From positions 62,001-126,000 of the forward strand of contig CAZEHA010000001.1 of NCBI GenBank assembly GCA_964511665.1: a DNA stretch of 64,000 nt, given 5' to 3'. Positions 8,032 through 17,066 of this stretch are shown here, one piece after another (within the stretch, counting starts at the first letter, position 1; every line of letters starts with the position of its first letter). Origin of the DNA: JAGOEF01 sp964511665 (lineage in GTDB: Bacteria > Bacteroidota > Bacteroidia > Bacteroidales > ML635J-15). The notes below the pieces were generated by a model. That model saw nothing but the letters and a program-made list of their open reading frames with translations. It was not told the origin of the DNA and searched no databases. The position numbers and the translations under genes were made by a program.

Positions 8032-9162
8032 ATGAATTGGATTACGCGTTATCTCGAAGAAACCGGAGATTTTTTAACAATAGGGAAAGTTAACTTATTA
8101 TACGGTCCACGTCGTGTGGGAAAAACAATGCTTATACAGAAACTATTGTCAGAATTAAATGTCAAGGTCTTTGTTGGAGACGGTGATGATATTGAATTGC
8201 GAAGAATTTTGGGATCAGAGAACAAAACATTGATATTGTCGGTTTTTGGCTTATACAACTACATTTTTATTGATGAAGCACAGCGGATTCCAAACATTGG
8301 CTGGGGTTTAAAAATACTGTCTGACAACTTGCCTCAATGCACTATTGTTGCCAGTGGATCGTCATCTTTTTCTTTATCAAGCCAGGTTGGTGCCCCATTA
8401 ACCGGTAGAAGTCGTACACACATGTTGCTCCCTATTTCGGTTATCGAGCTCAATAAGCAATTTGGAGGAATGTATATATATCAACACCTACACGAATTTT
8501 TAGTATACGGCATGTACCCCGAAGTGCTGGTTGCCAACGACTTGAACAGTAAAACACGCTATTTGAATGAATTGCGAAACTCGTATTTGCTAAAAGATAT
8601 TCTCGAAATGGAGAAAATCAGAAATTCCAATAAGCTGTTTGATTTGCTTAGGCTACTCGCATTTCAGATTGGAAACGAAGTTTCGCTTAATGAACTGGGA
8701 AATTCGCTTGAACTTTCGAAACAAACCGTTTCGCGGTATATCGATTTACTTGAAAAAGCCTTTGTGATAATTAAGCTTGGTGGATTTTCGCGAAATCTCA
8801 GGAAAGAGGTTACCAAAACCAATCGCTACTATTTTTACGACAATGGCCTGCGAAATTCAATCATTAATAATTTCAATTTTATCGAAAACCGTAACGATAT
8901 AGGCATGTTGTGGGAAAATTTCGTGGTTACAGAGCGTATAAAAAAACAGCATTACACTAATATAATAAGCAATAATTATTTTTGGCGTACTTACGACCAA
9001 AAAGAAGTAGACTGGGTTGAAGAACGAAATGGATGTTTGTGTGGATACGAAATTAAATGGGACAATCGTAAGCACAAGCTTCAGAAAACATGGCTCGAAA
9101 CTTACAACAATGCAAGTCTAGAAATTATTCATAAAGACAATTTCCTGGATTTTGTGAGTTGA
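8032..9162 (+). CDS. AAA ATPase with C-terminal DUF4143 (AAA_14 family)
   Basis: 376-residue cytoplasmic P-loop ATPase. Walker A is GPRRVGKT at residues 25-32, Walker B is FIDEAQR at 79-85, and GSSSFSLSSQVGAPLTGR (about 110-127) is the sensor/arginine region typical of AAA_14. The DUF4143 part has an HTH-like segment LNELGNSLELSKQTVSRYIDLLEKAFVI and ends with a PD-(D/E)xK-like motif: W-E-N-F-V-V-x-E, then KEVDWVEERNG and GYEIKW. Family function is unknown; such genes are very abundant accessory genes in Bacteroidota. The AT-rich composition differs from its neighbours and suggests recent gain. It has its own promoter and no operon partner. Confidence 0.9.
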   Translation: MNWITRYLEETGDFLTIGKVNLLYGPRRVGKTMLIQKLLSELNVKVFVGDGDDIELRRILGSENKTLILSVFGLYNYIFIDEAQRIPNIGWGLKILSDNLPQCTIVASGSSSFSLSSQVGAPLTGRSRTHMLLPISVIELNKQFGGMYIYQHLHEFLVYGMYPEVLVANDLNSKTRYLNELRNSYLLKDILEMEKIRNSNKLFDLLRLLAFQIGNEVSLNELGNSLELSKQTVSRYIDLLEKAFVIIKLGGFSRNLRKEVTKTNRYYFYDNGLRNSIINNFNFIENRNDIGMLWENFVVTERIKKQHYTNIISNNYFWRTYDQKEVDWVEERNGCLCGYEIKWDNRKHKLQKTWLETYNNASLEIIHKDNFLDFVS

Positions 9163-9230
9163 TTTCCGCTTGATATAATTTCACCATACATTCTTTGGCT
9201 CAACCAACAGCAAATTGTATATTGCAGGCC

Positions 9231-10157
9231 ATGAGAAATGTAAATCAGCTTCGAATATTATTGCCGGTACTTCTGATACTATGGTTGACACTTCCTATAC
9301 CCCTTGCAGCCCAACAAGCCGACCCCCCGCCGAACAATCAGCTTAAAATACTCAGTTGGAACATCTACATGCTTCCATTGGTTGCCGACCTTAGTCCGTC
9401 GATAGAACCCAGCAAACGAAAAGAGCGTGCCCGCCAGATTGGCGAAATCATTAATCAATCCGACTATCATATTGTAGTGTTGCAGGAAGCATTCTATCGC
9501 CCGGCGCGCAAAATAATTACAAAGCTTACGCGTGCAAATTTCCCATACCGCTATGGCCCCGTGAATTACAAGCAGGGAATTAAAACCAGCAGCGGTGTGT
9601 GGATTCTCAGCCGCATTCCCCTCGAAAAACTGGGATGTGTGCGTTTTAACGAATGCGGTGGTGCCGACTGCTATGCACGCAAAGGAGCAGGTTTGTATAA
9701 AGGCAGTTGGAACAATAAAGACTTTCAGATACTGGGCACTCACATTCTTGCCGACGGCAAACGATGGCAGCGCGAAACACAGTTTGTGCATATCAGGCGC
9801 GAGCTGCTCGACAGATACCTTGAAGAGGGAGTGGCTCAAATTATTTGTGGCGACATGAACACCCGCATGAGCTACGATGATGCCTATAGGTTTATGCTCG
9901 AAACACTGGGTGCCGAAGACCATAAAGTAAATACCGAACAGCCTTCGACCATACCCTGCGAACCGATACAAAGCCACAGAAAGAGTGAAGAAAACTTAAT
10001 TTGCATCGACTATATTTTTCATCGCAACAACAATTCGGGAATTCGCATAATAGAAAAAAATATAGTGAGTTTTATTGCCAATCCGCAAATTGCAGTCAAA
10101 AAATTTCACGGAACCTTATCGGACCATTTAGCTGTTGAAATTACAATTGAATTGTAA
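9231..10157 (+). CDS. Exported sphingomyelinase-like phosphodiesterase (EEP family)
   Basis: 308 residues from ATG 9231 with a signal peptide (about 1-28, ending LPIPLAAQQ). The endonuclease/exonuclease/phosphatase fold is complete: ILSWNIYML (N44), VVLQEAF (metal-binding E86), GTHI (H171), GDMNTR (D208, N210), CIDYIFH (D260) and SDHLAVE (D298, H299). The wording WNIYMLP and the spacing fit the neutral sphingomyelinase C branch better than DNases. Expected reaction: Mg2+-dependent cleavage of a sphingophospholipid to ceramide in the periplasm or outside. The TTG at 9195 would spoil the signal peptide, so ATG 9231 was chosen. A neutral ceramidase is encoded 0.9 kb away on the other strand. Substrate is inferred; other phosphodiesters are possible. 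Confidence 0.82.
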   Translation: MRNVNQLRILLPVLLILWLTLPIPLAAQQADPPPNNQLKILSWNIYMLPLVADLSPSIEPSKRKERARQIGEIINQSDYHIVVLQEAFYRPARKIITKLTRANFPYRYGPVNYKQGIKTSSGVWILSRIPLEKLGCVRFNECGGADCYARKGAGLYKGSWNNKDFQILGTHILADGKRWQRETQFVHIRRELLDRYLEEGVAQIICGDMNTRMSYDDAYRFMLETLGAEDHKVNTEQPSTIPCEPIQSHRKSEENLICIDYIFHRNNNSGIRIIEKNIVSFIANPQIAVKKFHGTLSDHLAVEITIEL

Positions 10158-10162
10158 TCTGA

Positions 10163-10954
10163 TTACCCGATTGTTGACGTAACTATTCCCATTTTATGGT
10201 ATATGCCGGCAATAGCACTCCTGTAATAATCGGGTGTTTGCTGTGCTGGCAGTTCTTGTAAATGCGTTGCAAGCTCGCTTATAAATGTGTCGTTCGAAAA
10301 ACCGTTGCAGAACGAAAGAAGAGCTTGCAGCAGTTCGAAATGTTTGTTAACGACATCATCGTATATTTCTATTTGCGTAGTATTTGATGCAACAATACGC
10401 AAGGTTTCAAGCCATAAACCTGCCGACATAATACATGCAATTCCATACATTTCCGATTCCGACAAATACTCGGCAGTGCCAATCATCAGCGAATCGACCA
10501 GCCCAAACAGCATATCGTTGTTAAGCAGGGCTTCTTCGCCGGCAACAATACCGGCATTAAACATATCGGTGGGAATAGCAAGCCGTTCGCCGGCAAGCCT
10601 CAAGGCTTCGAGGTAATGCATGCAAACTTGTACTCGTTCAAAATATCGGGCATAGCCAAGATCGGCCATATAAACACCGCTTAAAAACGCCGCCGACTTC
10701 ACCGACATATCGCGGCTGTTTTCGCCCAAGGGCCATAGGGCATCGCTTTCAAAGCCCGATGTGTGTTGCAAAGGAGCCGTGAATGTGTTGTAATCGGGAA
10801 GAGTGGCCAACAACGAATCGATTTCGGGAATGCTGTCAGCAATCTCGGTGTGCTTAAATGCCTCCTGTACATCACGGTAATTGCGCGATTGCTTACACGA
10901 CACAATGCTAACAACCAATACAATTAAAAGAAATTCTGGTTTAAAATATCTCAT
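10163..10954 (-). CDS. Lipoprotein of unknown function, mostly alpha-helical
   Basis: About 263 residues from ATG 10954. The N-terminus is a lipoprotein signal: basic start, hydrophobic LLIVLVVSIV, then SC as the lipobox end, so it is probably anchored to a membrane surface. The rest is rich in helix-forming residues with no domain I recognise; it contains LSGVYMADLGYARYFERVQVCMHYLEALRLAGERL and a repeated helix-turn pattern, somewhat like helical-repeat sensor modules. It converges on the sphingomyelinase-like gene with only 5 bases between stops, and lies downstream of the ceramidase gene with a 92-base gap, so it could be the last member of that transcript. Function unknown. Confidence 0.75.
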   Translation of the reverse strand: MRYFKPEFLLIVLVVSIVSCKQSRNYRDVQEAFKHTEIADSIPEIDSLLATLPDYNTFTAPLQHTSGFESDALWPLGENSRDMSVKSAAFLSGVYMADLGYARYFERVQVCMHYLEALRLAGERLAIPTDMFNAGIVAGEEALLNNDMLFGLVDSLMIGTAEYLSESEMYGIACIMSAGLWLETLRIVASNTTQIEIYDDVVNKHFELLQALLSFCNGFSNDTFISELATHLQELPAQQTPDYYRSAIAGIYHKMGIVTSTIG

Positions 10955-11046
10955 ACCGGTGCTTCGCATACATCAACAATAAAATATGGGTGAAGATAGC
11001 AAATTTTGATTTGTAACAATCTATCTACCAATAACAACAATATTTT

Positions 11047-12903
11047 TTATTGTAGATTCGGATAGGTTTTATATTGAGCCGGAGCATAAGCGCGCCGTTG
11101 AAGTACATAGTCGGGAAATACGGGAGGGAGCAATTCCCTGTTGAATCGATTACTTGTTGAATCAGCAGCAAAATCCTCGGCAAGTTGACAATACTTCAGA
11201 ATATACGCATCGAGTGTGTACTTGCCATATAGGGTATGGCCCCCTTCGTAGCACTGCGCAGTATATTCTTCTGGGGTGGTTACGTATCCACTGTAATCGT
11301 TGGCATAGCTGCTTATGATGATTTCGCTGATTCCTTTTGCAGCCAATATTCTTTGCAAACTATTCGAAAGACGCTTTGCCGCAGTAGTGGTAATTTCGGC
11401 AGGAAAGGCAATTATGCCGAGGCAGCCAATTTGTATTATCTGTAGTGGAACAATTTGGGGCGACCATGTTAGGGTATCGAGGCTGCGCTTGCGATATTGC
11501 TTTTTAAACTCATCGATAGTGGGGTCGATAAAGCCGGGTAGTATTACCTTATCAACACGTCGTGCTCCTATGAGACGCCGATATCCCCCGCCTATGATGC
11601 GCTTTTTGGGATAATGCATCCGGTGCATGGTTTTTATCAACCTACGTGTTTCCTTCGTGCGAAAAACCTGCATCATCCGGTGATACCCCATGGCTGCATC
11701 TGCCATACGATTACCCATAAAAACAACTACCGGTGAAATACCTCCCCCTTCGTTTTTGGTCCCGGCCAAAAACGACATCCCCAGCGATGGCGGCGCGGTT
11801 CTTATGTTTTTCGCCGTATCGATAATAACATTGCCCATATCAACATATACAAGGCAATAGTCAATCTGAGCCTGCAATACTCTATTGCCCCCACCTTGAT
11901 GTAAAATTTCGAATCCTGCTTCATACAACATTCTTCCATTGTTTTCGGAAAACGCAATGCTTTCGGCAAAGTTTGCCTTAGGTCTTCGCTTTTCTCCATC
12001 TGTAAGCCAATACGGAGAAACATCGCCTGCCGACGATTGCAGAAAACTGCATACCGCATTATGTGTTTTACCTGCAAGATGTATTTCGGCCATCTCGGCA
12101 GCATACCCCATGTTTTCGTACGAAAGGGCTGTGTTATATTGCCCAAAACATGTGGGATGCACTCCAAACCAACTACACAATGCCACAATATCGCCATGCG
12201 ATTGCATGCACAGGAGCTGTATTTTTCGGTCAACCGCCTTGTAGGCTTCAGCTTGCGAAACGGGAACTATATCAATGTTTTTATTATACGCTTTCAGGCT
12301 GCGGTTAAAAGCCAGTGGAATACTGTCGTTCACCATACCAGAAAGGTATTCGAGTTGACCTTCGCATAAGTTTTGCCTGGCTAAGAGCATACTTCGGCAC
12401 ACTGCTTCGGTAATGCTGTCGAGGGTAGCTTCGCGATAGCCGGGTACCGGCAAATTATACACCGGATAATGGTCGTAACCGGCAGGGCCGGCGTGTGTGT
12501 GAGTAGCCAGCAATACAAATTGTTCGCTTTTCAAATTATATTGGGGAGCCAGTTCATTAAAGCGCTCCAACACCTGCCTTCGCAATGAATAAGTGATAAA
12601 ACACAAATCGCAGCTAACCAGATACAGCGATTTCGTGTGATTGATATCGGCAATATAATATGCTCTAACGTAAAGAGGAGTGCTTTGGCTCAGCATTTTC
12701 TGCTTTGCATCGCCATAGCCCAGCATCCCCAGACCTTCTACAAATACATTCATCTCAACTTTTGCCGTACCCAGTTGAAATAACGTGGATGTGTCGGTAA
12801 TCGGGATTGTATTTTCTGTTTTTGCATTTGAACCTGAGTAAATTACCGCCAAAATAGCCAATAAAAACCGATAGATTTTTACGCTTGTACCTCTTCGATG
12901 CAT
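11047..12903 (-). CDS. Neutral/alkaline ceramidase
   Basis: 618 residues from ATG 12903, with a signal peptide (RFLLAILAVIYSGSNA), so exported. Hydrolyses the N-acyl bond of ceramide to sphingoid base and fatty acid (family knowledge). Visible landmarks: VEMNVFVEGLGMLGYG near residue 49, the zinc-binding THTHAGP with H135 and H137, NRSLKAY at 200-206, GVHPTC near 247, the nucleophile hexapeptide GDVSPY with S296 (usually GDVSPN), and YSGYVTTPEEY with EGGHTLYGKYT near the end. It stops soon after this last motif, so the extra C-terminal Ig-like domain of many neutral ceramidases seems absent. It starts 7 bases after the GH92 stop, implying one transcript. Longer in-frame starts up to 13008 would overlap GH92 and were rejected. 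Confidence 0.88.
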   Translation of the reverse strand: MHRRGTSVKIYRFLLAILAVIYSGSNAKTENTIPITDTSTLFQLGTAKVEMNVFVEGLGMLGYGDAKQKMLSQSTPLYVRAYYIADINHTKSLYLVSCDLCFITYSLRRQVLERFNELAPQYNLKSEQFVLLATHTHAGPAGYDHYPVYNLPVPGYREATLDSITEAVCRSMLLARQNLCEGQLEYLSGMVNDSIPLAFNRSLKAYNKNIDIVPVSQAEAYKAVDRKIQLLCMQSHGDIVALCSWFGVHPTCFGQYNTALSYENMGYAAEMAEIHLAGKTHNAVCSFLQSSAGDVSPYWLTDGEKRRPKANFAESIAFSENNGRMLYEAGFEILHQGGGNRVLQAQIDYCLVYVDMGNVIIDTAKNIRTAPPSLGMSFLAGTKNEGGGISPVVVFMGNRMADAAMGYHRMMQVFRTKETRRLIKTMHRMHYPKKRIIGGGYRRLIGARRVDKVILPGFIDPTIDEFKKQYRKRSLDTLTWSPQIVPLQIIQIGCLGIIAFPAEITTTAAKRLSNSLQRILAAKGISEIIISSYANDYSGYVTTPEEYTAQCYEGGHTLYGKYTLDAYILKYCQLAEDFAADSTSNRFNRELLPPVFPDYVLQRRAYAPAQYKTYPNLQ

Positions 12904-12910
12904 CGGAATT

Positions 12911-15900
12911 TTACTTTTTAATTTGAATATCGATTTCATCAGCAAACAACCACGACTCATATCCTGCACCGAGATGCCATGCAGGTAGTTTTCCGTAGTA
13001 TCGGGCAAACATTTTTACATACCGTGTTTTGTAGTTTCCGGGTTCATACCTGAATTGATGTACCACAGCATCAGGCTCATTGTCGGCAATGTTGTGGGTG
13101 AGATGTTGCATTTTTACAAAATGTACCCCATCAACCGAAAAATAATATTCAACAAACAGAGGCATCATAATCCATGAGCGCATATCCTGAATAAAGCCCG
13201 TTTCAACCGATGCCACAGGCAATATCTGCCCCAAATCGACCACCACCTCAACGTCCTGAGCCCTGAAACCCTGCCAGTCGCCCGACCTGAAGTCGTTGTT
13301 TCCGCGCAAGCGATTAATCAGTGCATCATCGCCACCGGCTGTGTACAAACTGCTGTATTGCGATTTAAGATTGATGCTTCTGCTTTCATCTATTTTAACA
13401 TAGGCAGCCTTTATCGGTTTAGAAGGAAGCCAGGATTGCTTTTGGGCATATATCCATATTTCGCAATCGTTGCTTATGACTATGGGTACGGAATAAGGCT
13501 TATAGCCGGCTCCTTTATCTAACGAATAGAATATTTCGCTTCCTTCAACCAGGCCTTGCAGGTTGATAAGTAAGCTGTCGCGAAATGTTCTGGCGGGTGT
13601 GCCGGTAACCGGTGCCGGAGTGATCAGGTTTTCGGTAATTGCTGAAGCATACACATCTTTTTCGGATACGCCCACTGTTTTGCCGGGTAAGGGTCCCATA
13701 AAGAACTCGATTCTACCACCCTTTGCAATATCCGAATGCAAAAGATATGATTTTTTATATTCACTACCATTTAGCAGTATGCGCTGAATATACATGTTTT
13801 TTTCGCTGTTGTTGTGGGCTATAATTTCGAATCGTCGGCCATTCTCAAGCTGTATGATTGCCTTATCGAACAGGGGGCTTCCAATATCATACACTCCGTT
13901 GGCCGGATTAACCGGATAAAAGCCTAATGCACTGAGCACATACCACGCCGACATTTGTCCGCAATCTTCGTTGCCGCAGTTGCCGGCCGGCCCCGAATGA
14001 TACATTTCGGCCATGATATTGCGAACCATTTGCTGGGTTTTTTCGGGTTTGCGGCAGTAGTTGTACAAATAGGCGATGTGATGACTGGGTTCGTTGCCAT
14101 GCGCATATTGACCGATGAGCCCGGTGATGTCTTTCAGGTCTTTTCCGTGGGTTTCGCTGCCTGTCGAAAACAGTTCGTCGAGTTTTTGTTCAAACGCCTT
14201 TTCGCCTCCCATAAACTCAATCAAACCAAGAATGTCGTGTGGTACATAGAAGCTATACTGCCACGAGTTGGCTTCGGTAAAGTTATGGTCAACCTCTTTG
14301 GGGTCGAAAGGTTCTTTCCATGCACCGTTCACACGGGGCCGCATAAAGCCGCTGCCCGGGTCGAATATGTGTTTCCAGGCCTGCGAGCGTATGGTATATT
14401 CGCGATATACATCGGTGTTGCCCAACGAAAGTGCAAACTGGGCAATACACCAGTCGTTATAGGCATATTCAAGGGTTTTCGACACCGACTCGTGTTCCGA
14501 TTCCACGGGCAAAAAGCCATATTTCATATAATCGCGTTTGCCCAGCTCGTCGGCCTCTGCCCTATGCATCATGGCTTCGAGAGCCAGATTAGCATCAAAA
14601 TTGTTTATGCCTTTCAGATAGGCATCTACCATGGGGGGGACGGCATGGTAACCAATCATACAGCCTGTTTCGTTGGCCGACAATTCCCACATCGGAAGTT
14701 GTCCGCCATAGCGGTATTGCACCAGAAATGTTTGTATAAAATCGAGACTGCGCTGTTGCTGCACAATGGTAAACAACGGATGCACAGCCCTATAGGTGTC
14801 CCACAACGAAAAAACCGTATAGTTGGTAAACGAACTATCGCGATATACGTTGAGGTCGGTGGTGCGATACCGGCCATCGACATCGTGAGCCAGACTGGGA
14901 TGAATAAAACTGTGATACAGTGCTGTGTAGAAAACCTTTCGCTGTTCTTCGCTTCCTCCCGAAACCAGAATTCGGCTGAGTTCGACATTCCAGGCTTCCG
15001 TTGCTTTATTTTTTATCGTCTCGAAATCCCATCCGGCGTTTTCGGTTTCCATATTTTTGATAGCCCCTTCAACGCTTACCGGCGATAAAGCAACTTTAAC
15101 CAGTACTTCGTCAACATCTCTTTTTTGTACTTTTAAGGCCATCACCAAATTATCGCCACTATATTTTTTCAAGCTATAATCACTCTGTTCGGGCTTACTC
15201 CAATCGGCTACTACCGTAACTTCGGTATTAAAATCGATAGCAAAAAACACATATTGTTCTTCGGCCCATGCTTTACTTTTTCTCATACCAACAAGCCGTG
15301 TTGCGCTTACTTGTTGCACCCATGCATCAAGAACCAAATCGCGATGTTTCAGGTCGAGAATAACATATCGCTGACCACTTTTATTGAATGTATATTTATG
15401 CATTCCTGTTCTCTCGGTTACAGTAAGGCTAACATGAACATCGGGCTCGTTAAGGTGCACCGAATAAAAACCCGGAGAAGCCGTTTCGGTATTATGGCTA
15501 AATGACGAAGAATACGGAAACAGAAAACCCGGAGCATCCTCATATAGTACATCGGTTTGGTTTAGAAGCGAATATTTGTTACTCATAGGCATAAGTAAAA
15601 TATCGCCATAGTCGCTGCACCCTGTGCCACTAAGATGTGTGTGCGAAAACCCATAAATAACAGAATCGGTGTAATGATATCCGCTACAGCCATCCCAGCC
15701 GTCGAGGCGGGTATCGGGGCTAAGCTGCACCATTCCAAACGGATATACAGCACCCGGAAAGGTGTGCCCATGCGCATCGGTGCCTACCATAGGGTTTACC
15801 CATGCCGACAAATCATGTACTTCGAACTGATGCTTTTTTGATTGAAACAGGGGGTAAAGCAACAGCAACAGCATAGCAACAACCAAAACCGAGAAAACAA

Positions 15901-15913
15901 TATATCGATTCAT
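12911..15913 (-). CDS. Exported GH92 alpha-mannosidase with C-terminal CHB_HEX_C-like and F5/8C-like domains
   Basis: 1000 residues from ATG 15913 with an N-terminal hydrophobic segment (IVFSVLVVAMLLLLLYPLF) that is a signal peptide or anchor. GH92 enzymes are Ca2+-dependent exo-alpha-mannosidases acting on N-glycans and mannans. Family marks: WVNPMVGTDAHGHTFPGAVYPFGMVQLSPDT (41-68), GFSHTHLSGTG (88-98), NEPSHHIAYLYNY near 607 and GNEDCGQMSAWYVLSALGFYPV. After the GH92 core, about 784-843 looks like a chitobiase C-terminal (Fn3-like) domain (FYSLDKGAGYKPYS), and 855-1000 like an F5/8 type C carbohydrate-binding domain (VVVDLGQ, RYVKMFARY). It is followed by the ceramidase gene after 7 bases and preceded by rlmN with a 70-base gap. 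An in-frame start at 16054 would run into rlmN and was rejected. Confidence 0.93.
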   Translation of the reverse strand: MNRYIVFSVLVVAMLLLLLYPLFQSKKHQFEVHDLSAWVNPMVGTDAHGHTFPGAVYPFGMVQLSPDTRLDGWDGCSGYHYTDSVIYGFSHTHLSGTGCSDYGDILLMPMSNKYSLLNQTDVLYEDAPGFLFPYSSSFSHNTETASPGFYSVHLNEPDVHVSLTVTERTGMHKYTFNKSGQRYVILDLKHRDLVLDAWVQQVSATRLVGMRKSKAWAEEQYVFFAIDFNTEVTVVADWSKPEQSDYSLKKYSGDNLVMALKVQKRDVDEVLVKVALSPVSVEGAIKNMETENAGWDFETIKNKATEAWNVELSRILVSGGSEEQRKVFYTALYHSFIHPSLAHDVDGRYRTTDLNVYRDSSFTNYTVFSLWDTYRAVHPLFTIVQQQRSLDFIQTFLVQYRYGGQLPMWELSANETGCMIGYHAVPPMVDAYLKGINNFDANLALEAMMHRAEADELGKRDYMKYGFLPVESEHESVSKTLEYAYNDWCIAQFALSLGNTDVYREYTIRSQAWKHIFDPGSGFMRPRVNGAWKEPFDPKEVDHNFTEANSWQYSFYVPHDILGLIEFMGGEKAFEQKLDELFSTGSETHGKDLKDITGLIGQYAHGNEPSHHIAYLYNYCRKPEKTQQMVRNIMAEMYHSGPAGNCGNEDCGQMSAWYVLSALGFYPVNPANGVYDIGSPLFDKAIIQLENGRRFEIIAHNNSEKNMYIQRILLNGSEYKKSYLLHSDIAKGGRIEFFMGPLPGKTVGVSEKDVYASAITENLITPAPVTGTPARTFRDSLLINLQGLVEGSEIFYSLDKGAGYKPYSVPIVISNDCEIWIYAQKQSWLPSKPIKAAYVKIDESRSINLKSQYSSLYTAGGDDALINRLRGNNDFRSGDWQGFRAQDVEVVVDLGQILPVASVETGFIQDMRSWIMMPLFVEYYFSVDGVHFVKMQHLTHNIADNEPDAVVHQFRYEPGNYKTRYVKMFARYYGKLPAWHLGAGYESWLFADEIDIQIKK

Positions 15914-15983
15914 AGCAATAAATATTTTACGATAAAGATATGAAATTATGGAAATAACTCCATGAAATCGAAGTCGACCTATC

Positions 15984-17054
15984 TCAACCGGGTTTTCTTG
16001 TAAACTGCAGCATTTTCGGAACTTTTCCGGCCAACTGCCCACACGCTGCATCAATATCGCCGCCCTTCGACCTACGTATATTTACTATCAGGTTTTTGCT
16101 TTCGAGAAAAGCCACAAAGGCATCGCGATGCGCAGGGTTTGAGGCCTGAAAACGTCCGCTTCCGGTACTGTTGTATTCGATAATATTAATTTTGCACGGC
16201 GATATTTTACAGAACTCGGCCAGTTCGCGGGCGTGCTCTTCGGTGTCGTTCAGGCCACCAAACAAAATATATTCGTAGGTAATGCGCATACCGGTTTTTT
16301 GGTGGTAATACCTAATGGCATCGCGCAATTGCTTCATTTTGTGTTTTTTTGCTGCCGGTATCATGCCTATTCTCAAATTTTCGTTGGCTGCATGCAACGA
16401 AAGAGAAAGATTTATTTTAGTGTTTGAATCGGCAAAAGCCCGAATTCCTTCGGTAATGCCAACCGTTGAAATAGTAATGCGCGATGGCGAAAAATTGATA
16501 CCTTCAGGGTCTGTAATTTTGCTCAAGGCAAGCATCACATTGGTGAAGTTCAAAAAGGGTTCGCCCATGCCCATTACTACCACATTCGACAAGGAGCGCT
16601 GATAATAGTTTTCACTGCGGCGATTCAGAATAATAAACTGGTCGAAAATTTCGCCTACACTCAAATTACGGATAAAACCCATAGCCCCTGTAGCACAAAA
16701 CCCGCAGTTCATGGCGCATCCCACCTGTGTAGATATGCAGGCAGTAACCCTATCGGCCGAAGGAATGAGAACTCCTTCGATTAGATGGCGGTCAACAAGG
16801 CGAAAGGCTGTTTTTACTGTAGCATCGCGACTTTGCAGCTCGAGTTCTGATACTATGGTATTAAAACTGAAATCTTGCTTCAGGCTTTCGCGCAGTGTTT
16901 TCGACAACGAAGTCATGTCGTCGAAACTGTGTACTCCTTTCACCCAAAGCCATTGGTTTATCTGGCCCAAGCGGAAAGCCTTTTCTCCTCTGTCGGCAAG
17001 CCATTGCAGCAGTATTTCGGTTGATGTTTCTCTGATATCGGGTTTATCAGCCAT
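15984..17054 (-). CDS. rlmN: 23S rRNA (adenine2503-C2)/tRNA (adenine37-C2) methyltransferase
   Basis: Radical SAM methyltransferase acting on 23S rRNA A2503 and on some tRNAs. The [4Fe-4S]-binding CxxxCxxC is CAMNCGFC with C113, C117 and C120. The motifs VVMGMGEPFLNF, ITISTVGITEGI and LSLHAANENLR are family-typical. The C-terminal catalytic cysteine sits in GGDIDAACGQLAGKV about 13 residues before the end. 356 residues is normal. It lies 12 bases after clpX and probably shares its transcript, a neighbour pair that links protein quality control with ribosome modification. Confidence 0.96.
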   Translation of the reverse strand: MADKPDIRETSTEILLQWLADRGEKAFRLGQINQWLWVKGVHSFDDMTSLSKTLRESLKQDFSFNTIVSELELQSRDATVKTAFRLVDRHLIEGVLIPSADRVTACISTQVGCAMNCGFCATGAMGFIRNLSVGEIFDQFIILNRRSENYYQRSLSNVVVMGMGEPFLNFTNVMLALSKITDPEGINFSPSRITISTVGITEGIRAFADSNTKINLSLSLHAANENLRIGMIPAAKKHKMKQLRDAIRYYHQKTGMRITYEYILFGGLNDTEEHARELAEFCKISPCKINIIEYNSTGSGRFQASNPAHRDAFVAFLESKNLIVNIRRSKGGDIDAACGQLAGKVPKMLQFTRKPG

Positions 17055-17066
17055 TGTAGATGTTGC

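Noticed and set aside
13955..15088. Long plus-strand open frame (377 codons) opposite the mannosidase gene
   Set aside because: It is the reverse frame of GH92, has an unusual composition rich in V, F, H and I, and no recognisable domain.
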